Positions 8,952-17,050 of a stretch of DNA of 35,230 nucleotides are shown here, one piece after another (the stretch's first letter is position 1; each line of letters opens with the position of its first letter). The stretch lies in contig MKUB01000199.1 in the NCBI GenBank assembly GCA_001898545.1, positions 1 through 35,230 of the forward strand. The letters are read 5' to 3'. The notes under the pieces were generated by a model, which worked only from the letters and a program-made list of their open reading frames with translations, was not told where the DNA came from and ran no database searches. This DNA is from Sphingomonadales bacterium 63-6. Lineage in GTDB: Bacteria > Pseudomonadota > Alphaproteobacteria > Sphingomonadales > Sphingomonadaceae. The translations under genes were made by a program, and so were the position numbers.

Positions 8952-10277
8952 CTACCGGAAAATCCCAAGATCGATCGCATTCGCCATTGCGCGATTGCCT
9001 GCATCATTGGGGTGAACATGGTCGCCCGGATCGAATTCGGGATTGATCGCCAACGGATTTGCGGGATCGCGGGTGGCGGCTTCGAAATCGATAAATGCGT
9101 CAAAATGCCCGCTGGTGCGGATCCAGTTATTGACCTGCTCCCACATCGCCTTGCCTCTATCATTGTAGAACGGCAGGCCATAGGTCCCCATGACAGTTCC
9201 ACCGGCTACCTTGATGCCATGGAGATGGGCGCGCTCAACCAGTTGCTTCAAGCCATCGATGATCTGCTCTGCGGTCACATCCTCGCTGTCGGGAATACCG
9301 GGTATGATCGACATGTTGATGTCGTTGATCCCTTCAAGGAGGATCACCCATTTTACGCCCGGCCGCGCGAGTACATCCTCGTCAAAACGGGCGAGCGCGG
9401 AATCTCCGGCTCCGGGTTTCAGAATGCGATTACCCGAGATCCCGACATTGACTACGCCCCAATGGCGCAGAACCGGATCGTCCTGCAACCGCTGGGCCAG
9501 CAGGTCCGGCCATGCCTGGTGCGCACCGGGCGTAGTTGCATAGCCATCCGTTATGGAATCTCCGAAGGCCACGATCGTACCGGCATTGCTGTCGGCGGCC
9601 GGAACGCTCAAACCGTTCAGCCAGAAATAGGAGCGGGCCAGGATGGGGCCTTGAAGGGTTTGCGCAGCAGCCGCATCGCCCGGAACGATATAGGTCGGGT
9701 TGAGGCCCAGCGCGTGTACGGTATTCACTTGCGTGGGCTCCGGCAGATAGACCGAAATCGCCACTTCGCTAAGCGCCGCTATGGGGAGTTCGACCGGGTC
9801 GCTAACGACCCTGGCACCGGGAAACAGCGTGACCGTCGGCTTGCCGCCAAACGTCACGATGCGGTCGGTCGAAGGCTGGGTTGAGCCACCCTCACCTGCC
9901 AGAGCTGCGTGAACGCCGCCGAAACTGACTGCATCGCCGCCCAGAGCATTGCTGAATTCGAGCCGGAACCGCTCCCCGCCAGCGCTGGCGCGCACCAGCA
10001 TGCGCACTGTCTGATCTGACAGGGTGGCAGGATAAGGCACCATGGGTGACGGTGAACTTGGCGGAGGCGGCGCAGGCCGACTGGCCCCATCATTCTTCGA
10101 TGGGCCGTCCTCCTTCGATGGAGCGGGACGAAACGGCGGCTGCGCCTGCGGCCCAAGCGTTTGCGCAGTTCCCCAGCTTTCAATCCAGCGGACCGGCTGC
10201 CCCTCGCCCGCATGTGCCACCGAGGCGGCGGCCAGCCACAAGGCCTGCAGGCCGACGATCCACCTGAAACCGATCAC
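8952..10277 (-). CDS. Exported SGNH/GDSL-family hydrolase
   Basis: Probable secreted esterase of 441 residues from a GTG start, chosen because AAGGAG lies 7 bases upstream; an ATG 7 codons earlier has no ribosome site. The signal peptide is MIGFRWIVGLQALWLAAASVAHA. A Pro/Ser-rich linker (about 50-80) and a beta-sandwich-like region (90-230) precede the catalytic SGNH domain. All four blocks are present: FGDSITDG with Ser241, the GISGN block with Asn283, EGINDIN with Asn318, and GDHVHPND with Asp419/His422. Such enzymes deacetylate or de-esterify polysaccharides, glycosides or lipids. It follows a TBDR on the same strand with a hairpin in the 89-base gap, and probably processes that receptor's substrate. 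No lipobox is seen. Confidence 0.9.
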   Translation of the reverse strand: MIGFRWIVGLQALWLAAASVAHAGEGQPVRWIESWGTAQTLGPQAQPPFRPAPSKEDGPSKNDGASRPAPPPPSSPSPMVPYPATLSDQTVRMLVRASAGGERFRLEFSNALGGDAVSFGGVHAALAGEGGSTQPSTDRIVTFGGKPTVTLFPGARVVSDPVELPIAALSEVAISVYLPEPTQVNTVHALGLNPTYIVPGDAAAAQTLQGPILARSYFWLNGLSVPAADSNAGTIVAFGDSITDGYATTPGAHQAWPDLLAQRLQDDPVLRHWGVVNVGISGNRILKPGAGDSALARFDEDVLARPGVKWVILLEGINDINMSIIPGIPDSEDVTAEQIIDGLKQLVERAHLHGIKVAGGTVMGTYGLPFYNDRGKAMWEQVNNWIRTSGHFDAFIDFEAATRDPANPLAINPEFDPGDHVHPNDAGNRAMANAIDLGIFR

Positions 10278-10335
10278 CCTTGTTCTCCTTGCAGGCATGA
10301 AGCCGACGAGATGAAGCCGTAAGCCTTACAAGCGT

Positions 10336-10367
10336 GGCCGCCCGATGCCGGGAAGGCACGGGCGGCC
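10336..10367 (-). terminator. Strong GC-rich hairpin after TBDR gene
   Basis: Outer arms GGCCGCCCG (10336-10344) and CGGGCGGCC (10359-10367) pair perfectly. Inside them TGCC/GGCA form a second stem around a GGGAA loop. It lies about 20 bases beyond the TBDR stop. There is no T-run, so it may be a partial terminator that lets some transcription into the SGNH gene. Confidence 0.6.
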
Positions 10368-10387
10368 GCCTGATCTACCTGCCCGGC

Positions 10388-12517
10388 TTACCAGGAGGTT
10401 ACGCGGAGGCGTAGCCCCAGGGTACGCGGCGTTGGCCCGGAACCGGACAACGGACCGGTCGTGCCGACGAAGGTCGGCCCACGCTCGTCGGTGAGGTTGT
10501 TTGCAACGAAGGCAAGTTCCCAGCCATCGTGGCGAACGCCCATCGTCAGGCTGAGAATATTATAGGGCTCAGCCGTGATGCCACTGGCCTGCAGGCGATC
10601 ACCGCTATGGCTGAGCGACAGGTTTCCAAATCCGTCGAAATCTTTCGCGATCTCCCGGTTGTAATTCACGTCCACGCGGTAATTATTCGAGAGCGTGTTG
10701 AGCAGCCGCGCACCCGGGCGCAACAGAGGCTGCGTTACCGCGATCACCTCGTTGACCGTGTCGTACTTGCTGTCGTTGATATTGCCGACGAAGCCCAGGT
10801 TCAGCCCTTCGATAGGCGTGCGCCAGTGCACTTCCAGATCGATACCGCGAGTGGTTGCATCGCCAAAGTTGGCAAAGCCGTTCACCCCATCGATACCGCC
10901 CGTCACGGATGTCTGGAGATTGGTATATTCAAGCTGGTAAAGGTTCAGGCCCAGGGTCAGCGCCCGGCTAGGGCTGCGCCATTTGAGGCCGAACTCATAG
11001 TTCCTCGACGATTCCGGGCTGAGCGCCACGACCGCCGGTACGCCAGCCAGTTCCAGCGACTCCACCTGCACTCGCGACTGGACGATACCGGGACGGAAAC
11101 CGGTGGCTGCCGAGACGAACATCGTCAGGTCATCATTCGGCAGATAGGACAGGTTCAGACGCCAGGTTTCGACATTTTCCTTGGTCGGCACAGAGCCATT
11201 ACCGTCCGCGAAAGACCGATCGTCATGATAGGTACGCAGGCCCACCAGCGGGACCAGCTTGCCATCGAACAGATCGTAGCTGACTTCCCCGAAAAACGCA
11301 TAGTTCTTGGTGATCGTATTGTTGTCAGCGTTTATCAGCAGTCCGGGAAGCACGAGCGCATTCACCTGCGGCCCCTGCCCGTCCTGATAGGAGCCACCCA
11401 CGACCCAGTGCAGGGGGCCATCGGTAGTCGAGTTCACGCGGACTTCCTGCGCGAACATCTTCGGCAGGAACTGGCTCGAGAACGACCCTGAAGGCGAAAG
11501 CGGGATATTGATCCCGAAAACCCCTTCGAGATGGCTGGTCGCGCTGGTTACGGAGAAGCCGTCAAAATCGGCGGTTGCCGTAAGGCTCCAGAGCGTGAAA
11601 TCGCCGTTCGAATAGCCATCCTGACCGGCGGTGTTTTCGAAATAAGGCGGCTTGACCGAGGCAGTGAAGCCCGTGAAGTTCTGGCGAGGCTGGAAGTTCC
11701 AGTACTGCGCCCGGATGCTCACATTATCCCACGGCCGGAACAGCGCCACGACACGAATGTCGTCATTCTTGGCCGAGTTGACGCCCTTCTGGTCAGGAGT
11801 GCCGTCATAGGGGCCGAAATAGGCATCGGCCCATCCGGCATCGCGCGACGATCCGCCGCTGACGCGAATAGCCAGACGATCCTTGATGAGGGGCACGGAA
11901 ACGGCACCGGCAGCGCCGTAATTCAGGCTGTCAGCCCCCACCGTCTTCGAGGACTCAGCCTCGAATGCGTATTCGACCTCATTGAGATTGGGATCGCGGG
12001 TATGGAAAATGAAGACACCGCCCGACGAGCCCTGGCCGTAAAGCGTACCTTGCGGACCGCGCAGCACTTCGACCCGCTCCATGTCCAGAAAACGAACCGG
12101 CGGAGCGATCCCGAAATTGGTCACGATGAACGGCGTATCGTCGAGATAATAGCCGATGGGTGAATCGCCATTCTGGGTGACCGAACCGCGCAGGTTGTAG
12201 AAACGCGAACCGTTCGATTGGCGGAAGCCCTCGAATGCCCCGGGAACACTGGAAACAAGATCGCCGATGGTGGTGATGTTCCGCTCTTTCAGCTCTTCAC
12301 CGCTGAAAGCCTGAATCGCCATGGGCACGGCCTGCAATGCCTGGGCACCGCCCTTCTGGGCGGTAACAAGGATCGCATCCTCCGCAGGAGCCTGTTCTTC
12401 TCCAGTTTTGGCTGCCGGGGCCGAAGCGTCTCCGGCCGAATCCTGCGCATAGGCAGTCCCGGCGATGAGGCCCGTGGCCAAAGCTACAAATGCTGCTGAA
12501 TGCCGCAAACGCGTCAC
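10388..12517 (-). CDS. TonB-dependent receptor of the ceramidase/esterase locus
   Basis: I chose a GTG start (MTRLRHSAAFVALATGLIAGTAYAQ, 709 residues) because a strong GAGGGGAG site lies about 8 bases upstream. The ATG 13 codons earlier falls inside an operator-like palindrome and lacks a ribosome site. The signal peptide ends at AYAQ. After an Ala/Glu-rich linker comes the TonB box-like DAILVTAQ, then the plug with MERVEVLRGPQGTLYGQGSSGGVFIF, then the barrel ending TLGLRLRVTSW. It is an outer-membrane active transporter needing TonB-ExbBD, which is not in this window. It is divergent from a ceramidase-like gene and precedes an SGNH hydrolase. A lipid, acylated glycoside or ester-amide ligand is plausible but unproven. 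Confidence 0.9.
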   Translation of the reverse strand: MTRLRHSAAFVALATGLIAGTAYAQDSAGDASAPAAKTGEEQAPAEDAILVTAQKGGAQALQAVPMAIQAFSGEELKERNITTIGDLVSSVPGAFEGFRQSNGSRFYNLRGSVTQNGDSPIGYYLDDTPFIVTNFGIAPPVRFLDMERVEVLRGPQGTLYGQGSSGGVFIFHTRDPNLNEVEYAFEAESSKTVGADSLNYGAAGAVSVPLIKDRLAIRVSGGSSRDAGWADAYFGPYDGTPDQKGVNSAKNDDIRVVALFRPWDNVSIRAQYWNFQPRQNFTGFTASVKPPYFENTAGQDGYSNGDFTLWSLTATADFDGFSVTSATSHLEGVFGINIPLSPSGSFSSQFLPKMFAQEVRVNSTTDGPLHWVVGGSYQDGQGPQVNALVLPGLLINADNNTITKNYAFFGEVSYDLFDGKLVPLVGLRTYHDDRSFADGNGSVPTKENVETWRLNLSYLPNDDLTMFVSAATGFRPGIVQSRVQVESLELAGVPAVVALSPESSRNYEFGLKWRSPSRALTLGLNLYQLEYTNLQTSVTGGIDGVNGFANFGDATTRGIDLEVHWRTPIEGLNLGFVGNINDSKYDTVNEVIAVTQPLLRPGARLLNTLSNNYRVDVNYNREIAKDFDGFGNLSLSHSGDRLQASGITAEPYNILSLTMGVRHDGWELAFVANNLTDERGPTFVGTTGPLSGSGPTPRTLGLRLRVTSW

Positions 12518-12543
12518 GATAAATCTCCCCTCACACCTTTTTT

Positions 12544-12553
12544 CAATCGATTG
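12544..12553. promoter_or_regulatory. Operator-like palindrome CAATCGATTG, copy 1
   Basis: First of three identical 10-base palindromes in the 179-base divergent region. It lies 26 bases upstream of the GTG start of the leftward TBDR. Central CG symmetry is typical of LacI-family operators. No LacI-family gene is present in the window. Confidence 0.65.
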
Positions 12554-12612
12554 CATAGATTGTCATTCGGCGCCTGCCAAGCAAATTCACGGATGGCGCA
12601 TTTTCGACCTCA

Positions 12613-12622
12613 CAATCGATTG
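12613..12622. promoter_or_regulatory. Operator-like palindrome CAATCGATTG, copy 2
   Basis: Second copy, centred 69 bases from copy 1 and 52 bases from copy 3, between the two outward-facing transcription units. A repressor binding all three could loop the DNA and close both promoters. Confidence 0.6.
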
Positions 12623-12663
12623 CGCAGGGTTGTGCCTCCGGGACCGACAATGTAGGAAAATAA

Positions 12664-12675
12664 GCAATCGATTGC
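12664..12675. promoter_or_regulatory. Operator-like palindrome GCAATCGATTGC, copy 3
   Basis: The longest copy, with 12 perfectly symmetric bases. It ends 21 bases before the ATG of the ceramidase-like gene and just upstream of its GGGAG ribosome site, so a bound protein would block transcription start or early elongation. Confidence 0.65.
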
Positions 12676-12696
12676 ATAATCAATGGGAGATGGAAA

Positions 12697-14058
12697 ATGA
12701 GCGGGACAGGCGCGCTCCGGCGGATATTATTGGTTCTGGCTGCCTTTTTGGCCGCCCCCTTGGCTGGCCAGGCACAGGCTGCATCCCTTCGCGCAGGCGC
12801 AGCGAAGGTCGATGTCACACCCTCCCAGAAAGAATTGCCGGCCAATTTCCGCGGCATTCTCGATCATGTTTATGCCCGGGCGATCGTTGTCGATGACGGC
12901 GCCACTCTGGCCGCGATGGTGACGATCGATACAGGGGCCATCCCGACCGACCTCTGGAAAAAGATCAGCGCACGCGCAGAGCGCGAACTGAACATCCCCC
13001 AATCTCAGCTACTACTCACCGCAACCCATACCCACAGCGTGCCATGGGTGCCTGCGGCCGGTTATGAAGACAAGATCTTCGCCGCGATCCGTGACGCCGC
13101 GAAATCGCTGAAACCGGCGCGGATGGCCTATGGCTCGGGCGTTTCCTACATCAACGTCAACCGCAATATCATCGACCCGGAGACCCATCGCTGGTGGGAA
13201 GGTCCGAATTACGACGGCACTTCCGATAAGACCGTTGCCGTGGTCCGGTTCGAGACCCTGAGCGGTGAACCCATTGCGATCTATTATAATTATGCCGTTC
13301 ACGCCGTGATTACCGGCACACTCGATCTTGTCAGCGCGGATATTCCGGGGGCTGCTTCAACCTATATCGAGGAATCGCTCGGAAATGGCGCCGTCGCCGT
13401 CTATTCGAATGGCGCGGCGGGGGACCAGAACCCGATCTATTTCAACCAGACCTATGAATTGCGGGACATCCGGATCAAGGATTACGCGAAGCGGGGAGAG
13501 GACATCAGCAATGCCATGCCCCCCGGCGGGCAAGGGCTTGACCGCGACAATCCCCGCGTGGCCCTACTGATGAATCAACAGAAGCAGATGATCCTGTCCA
13601 TGGGGCAGATGCTGGGCGAGGAAGTTCTCCACGTGTCACGCGCAGCGCTGGAGCGGCCCGTGACAGATGCTCGTATCGTCGGCGTCAGCAAGGTGGTCAC
13701 CTGTCCGGGGCGCAAACGGCTGGATCAGGGCCGCGCAGGATATCCCGGCACCTACGAAGATGCCGATCCGGTAGCTATCGGCCTCAGCCTCCTGAGGATC
13801 GGCGATACCGTGATTGGCGGCGTCAATGCCGAAGTTTTCACCACGATCGCCCAGCGTTTCAAGCAGGAATCCCCGTACAAGCACACCATGATGTCCACTC
13901 TCACCAACGGAATGGCGGGGAGTGGCTACATCCCCAACGATGCCGCCTTCGGCTACAACACGTTTGAAGTGGTTTCATCGCGGCTCAAGCCGGGATGTGC
14001 GGAAACCGCAATCGTGGAAGGGTTGCTCGATCTCGTCGACGAAACGGGCGCACGGTGA
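12697..14058 (+). CDS. Exported neutral/alkaline ceramidase-like Zn amidase, N-terminal domain only
   Basis: A 453-residue protein with a signal peptide (RRILLVLAAFLAAPLAGQAQA). The sequence matches the catalytic N-terminal domain of neutral/alkaline non-lysosomal ceramidases: RAGAAKVDVTP at 32-42, the zinc motif TATHTHS with His111/His113, YAVHA with His202, LVSADIPG and AAGDQNP at 241-246. True neutral ceramidases are about 650 residues with a C-terminal immunoglobulin-like domain; that domain is missing here, so the substrate may be another N-acyl compound. A GGGAG site precedes the ATG. The gene is divergent from a TBDR, with shared operator palindromes, and lies 38 bases upstream of an esterase-like gene. 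It probably acts in the periplasm or outside the cell on a compound tied to that receptor. Confidence 0.85.
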   Translation: MSGTGALRRILLVLAAFLAAPLAGQAQAASLRAGAAKVDVTPSQKELPANFRGILDHVYARAIVVDDGATLAAMVTIDTGAIPTDLWKKISARAERELNIPQSQLLLTATHTHSVPWVPAAGYEDKIFAAIRDAAKSLKPARMAYGSGVSYINVNRNIIDPETHRWWEGPNYDGTSDKTVAVVRFETLSGEPIAIYYNYAVHAVITGTLDLVSADIPGAASTYIEESLGNGAVAVYSNGAAGDQNPIYFNQTYELRDIRIKDYAKRGEDISNAMPPGGQGLDRDNPRVALLMNQQKQMILSMGQMLGEEVLHVSRAALERPVTDARIVGVSKVVTCPGRKRLDQGRAGYPGTYEDADPVAIGLSLLRIGDTVIGGVNAEVFTTIAQRFKQESPYKHTMMSTLTNGMAGSGYIPNDAAFGYNTFEVVSSRLKPGCAETAIVEGLLDLVDETGAR

Positions 14059-14096
14059 CTGCCCTGCATCGCGCGTCAAGCCGGAGGAGCGGAGCG

Positions 14097-15179
14097 ATGG
14101 CGCCAGTCAGACTGGCTGCATGCGCCATCGCCGCTTTTCTGGCGACAGCCGGTTCCGCCCAGACTCCGCCGGACCCGCGCATAGCCGCGAACGGTACAGT
14201 GACACTGGACGGCGTACAGGTAGCATTGCCAGCATCGCTCAGCCCCGAAGCGAAGGCCTATTTGCAGCATTTGATCGTCGACAAGCCATTTGGTGCCGCC
14301 GTCCCTGATATCCGGGAGGAACGCACTCGGCAGGATGGGATCATGGGTGAGTTCCTGCGCCCCATGAGAGAACGCTACAAAGTGGACGTCACGGAGGAGC
14401 GGATTGGCGGCATATTGACCGACGTCGTCACGCCATCTGAAGGAATCGCGCCGGAAAACAGGAACAGGGTCCTCATCAATGTCCATGGGGGCGGGTTCAC
14501 AACAGGCGCGCGCAGCGCTTCGCTCGTCGAGTCCGTACCGCTTGCGGCCCTTATGAAGATCAAGGTCATCTCGGTCGATTATCGGATGGCCCCGGAATTC
14601 CAGTTTCCTGCTGCCAGCCAAGATGTCGAGAAAGTCTATAGTGCCTTGCTTCAAACTTATGGCGCAGAGCATATCGGCCTGTACGGATGTTCCGCTGGCG
14701 GCGTGCTGACGTCCCAATCCGTCGCCTGGTTCCAATCCCGCGGCCTTCCCAACCCTGCTGCGGTGGGAGTGTTCTGCGCCGGGCTCAATGGCTATTTCGG
14801 CGGCGATTCCACGGCCCTCGCCGGAGCGTTGCTGGGCAACCTGCCTCCGCTGCCCGGCACAGAGAAGCTCTCGCCACGTCCGCCCGCAGGGCCAACCTAT
14901 CTTGGCGAAGCCGCTGCCGACGACCCGCTGGCTTATCCGGAAAGCTCTCCGGAAATGCTTAGGAAGTTCCCTCCCACCCTGTTCATTTCAGGGACCCGCT
15001 CCTTTGAATTCGCCAGCGCACTGGCTTCGCACAACAAGCTGGCCGCGGCGGGAGTGGAAAGCCAATTCCATGGGTGGGACGGCATGTTCCATGGCTTCGT
15101 CTACAATTCCGAGCTTCCGGAGGCGCGCGAGGCCTATGATGGGATGGTGAGATTTTTCTCGGCTCATCTAGCCGAGTAA
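14097..15179 (+). CDS. Exported alpha/beta hydrolase, HSL (hormone-sensitive lipase) type
   Basis: I start at an ATG with a GGAG-rich ribosome site, 38 bases after the ceramidase-like gene. This gives 360 residues and a clean signal peptide (MAPVRLAACAIAAFLATAGSAQ). The oxyanion motif HGGG is at 130-133 (INVHGGGF). The nucleophile elbow GCSAGG has Ser199, and DYRMAPE and GMFHGF with His332 are family hallmarks, so this is an HSL-family esterase by fold. The acid position is odd: the usual GTRD/GT-x-D loop reads GTRSFEF (299-305), with Ser302 where Asp is normally found. Glu304 nearby, or another acid, may take over, or activity may be altered. It probably shares the transcript of the ceramidase-like gene and removes ester groups from the same class of substrate. 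Confidence 0.87.
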   Translation: MAPVRLAACAIAAFLATAGSAQTPPDPRIAANGTVTLDGVQVALPASLSPEAKAYLQHLIVDKPFGAAVPDIREERTRQDGIMGEFLRPMRERYKVDVTEERIGGILTDVVTPSEGIAPENRNRVLINVHGGGFTTGARSASLVESVPLAALMKIKVISVDYRMAPEFQFPAASQDVEKVYSALLQTYGAEHIGLYGCSAGGVLTSQSVAWFQSRGLPNPAAVGVFCAGLNGYFGGDSTALAGALLGNLPPLPGTEKLSPRPPAGPTYLGEAAADDPLAYPESSPEMLRKFPPTLFISGTRSFEFASALASHNKLAAAGVESQFHGWDGMFHGFVYNSELPEAREAYDGMVRFFSAHLAE

Positions 15180-15226
15180 GCTCACGGAAACTCCGCAGCA
15201 GCTTGTTACGCCCCTGACAGGGCTTG

Positions 15227-15256
15227 AGTGTCGCCGGGCACACACCCGGCGACACT
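15227..15256. terminator. Shared terminator between convergent operons
   Basis: A perfect 12-base stem AGTGTCGCCGGG (15227-15238) and CCCGGCGACACT (15245-15256) with the six-base loop CACACA. It lies between the esterase stop (15179) and the amidohydrolase stop (15306), which face each other. It can fold in either transcript. T-runs are short, so function as a bidirectional terminator is likely but not certain. Confidence 0.75.
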
Positions 15257-15305
15257 TCACATTACGTCTCCCGTTTCCAGAAGTCCTTGCCGGGCGGCGA
15301 GTTTC

Positions 15306-17033
15306 TCAATCACCGCTACCGTCACGCGCGAAGACCAGCTTCCCTCCGATGAATGTCATGTCCACCTTGCCGTTCAGGAGCACGTCTTCATCGGCCGTCA
15401 GGGGATCGAAGGGCAACACAACCATGTCAGCCAGCTTGCCCGGCTCCAGCGTCCCCTTGATGCCTTCCTCCCAGGAAAGGAACGGCCCGTTGGCCGTGTA
15501 CATGCGTATAGCCTCCTCACGCGATATGCCCTCTTCCTTCAGGCCATGGGCGCGTCCGCTGGGGCCCTTGCGCGTGGTGGCGGCATAAAGCCCCACCATC
15601 GGATTGATGGGCAGGTTGTCGCTGCCCAGCGCAACGAACAGACCGAACTTGTGCGCCGGGGTGGCGACCGGGTTGTTGTGAGTGAGGCGCCAGTCATCCA
15701 GCGTCTGCTCATAGCGATCCTCCAGATTATAGAGGAAGTTGGGCTGCTGGGCGATCAGGATGTTGTCCTGCTTCATCTGCGTCATGGTCGCATCGGGCGG
15801 CATGATGGTGAAGTGATCGAGGAACCAGCGGTGATCCTTCTTCACTCCCGCAACAGTGGCCAGCGACTTGGCATAGGCGTCGACCGTCTGGACAATCGCA
15901 GCATCGCCAATCGCGTGGAGCCCCATCTGCCAGCCATATTTCGCGGAGGTGTCGACGATGTCCTGCAGTTCCGCGTCAGAGAAACGCCCCTTCCCACGGA
16001 AGCCGGGCTGTCCTTTGTAATCTGCCAGAAGCCACGCGGTTGGCCCGGTAAAACCGCCATCCACGGCCGTCTCGCCGATGGCGCCCAGCCGCACATGAGT
16101 ATCGCCATATCCGGTTGTCTTGCCGAAGGCGGCCAGCCGCTCGGCGCCCGGATAAGAGATATACATGGTCATACGCGGCAGGGTGTCGCCCATCTCGCCA
16201 TAGATTTCGCGGGCGCGGTTAAAGGTCAGGGTCGGCGGCGGGTTCTCGATACCGCCCTTGCCGACGGGTTCGTCATCGATAGAGCCGCTCGCGTTGAAGA
16301 AGGTGGTAATACCCAGCGAACGGATGCTCTTCAGCCATGTCACGAAGGCCGGACGCATTTCTTCCCAGCTCGGCTTGGGGATGAAATTGCGGACCAGATC
16401 GGTCCGCTCGCGGATGATGCCATTCAGTTCGCCATTCGCGTCATGTTCGATCAGGCCGCTCTTGGGATCGGGGGTATTGCGGTCGATCCCGGCGATCTTG
16501 AGCGCCAGCGAATTGCTGACCGAGGAATGGCCGCCATTGCGCACCAGCAGCACCGGATTGTCGGGCGTCACGGCATCGAGATCGGAGCGCAGGATGTTGC
16601 GGTTTTCCGCCAGATTGGATTCCTGCCAGCCGAATCCGGTGATCCATTTGCCGGGGCCGAGTTCAGCGGCTTTCTTCCGCAGCATGTCCTGAAGCTCGGC
16701 AATGCTGCGCGCGCCGCCCGCATCGATGTCGCTTGGTGCGATTGGCATCGGATGCAGGTGCGTATCCGTGAAGCCCGGCATGAGCGTGCGACCGCCAAGA
16801 TCGATCTCGCGCTCGCCTTCATATTTCTCGCGCAGTTCCTCCCCACCGACTGCGAGAATTTTCTCGCCCTCGACGACAACCACGGACTTCACCGAGAAAT
16901 CGGCATCCACGGTGAGGACCTTGCCCCCATGCAGGAGAAGGTCGACCTTCTCCTTGGCCATCGCGGGCAATGCGCTTGCCCCCAGCAACAAGCCCATGGC
17001 GAGCAAGCGGGCGCTTCTCTTGTAAACTGACAT
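15306..17033 (-). CDS. Exported amidohydrolase (Amidohydrolase_3/YtcJ family), paralogue 1
   Basis: I chose the ATG giving MSVYKRSARLLAMGLLLGASALPAMA (575 residues) because AAGGA lies 8-9 bases upstream; a TTG 7 codons earlier overlaps the previous gene. The signal peptide indicates the periplasm. After a small beta domain comes the metal motif FTDTHLHP (His92, His94). Further on are WQMGLHAIGDAAI, HFTIMPP and ALGSDNLPINP with the later His and Asp ligands. Family members such as YtcJ and N-substituted formamide deformylase hydrolyse amide bonds. It is last in a same-strand array after gabT, gabD and gabP, 17 bases after paralogue 2. Compared with the other two, it has FGKTTGYG where they have FPYKTG or YPYKTG. 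The substrate is unknown; I infer an amide releasing GABA or a similar amine. Confidence 0.88.
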   Translation of the reverse strand: MSVYKRSARLLAMGLLLGASALPAMAKEKVDLLLHGGKVLTVDADFSVKSVVVVEGEKILAVGGEELREKYEGEREIDLGGRTLMPGFTDTHLHPMPIAPSDIDAGGARSIAELQDMLRKKAAELGPGKWITGFGWQESNLAENRNILRSDLDAVTPDNPVLLVRNGGHSSVSNSLALKIAGIDRNTPDPKSGLIEHDANGELNGIIRERTDLVRNFIPKPSWEEMRPAFVTWLKSIRSLGITTFFNASGSIDDEPVGKGGIENPPPTLTFNRAREIYGEMGDTLPRMTMYISYPGAERLAAFGKTTGYGDTHVRLGAIGETAVDGGFTGPTAWLLADYKGQPGFRGKGRFSDAELQDIVDTSAKYGWQMGLHAIGDAAIVQTVDAYAKSLATVAGVKKDHRWFLDHFTIMPPDATMTQMKQDNILIAQQPNFLYNLEDRYEQTLDDWRLTHNNPVATPAHKFGLFVALGSDNLPINPMVGLYAATTRKGPSGRAHGLKEEGISREEAIRMYTANGPFLSWEEGIKGTLEPGKLADMVVLPFDPLTADEDVLLNGKVDMTFIGGKLVFARDGSGD

Positions 17034-17050
17034 ATCGAGATTCCTTTCGG

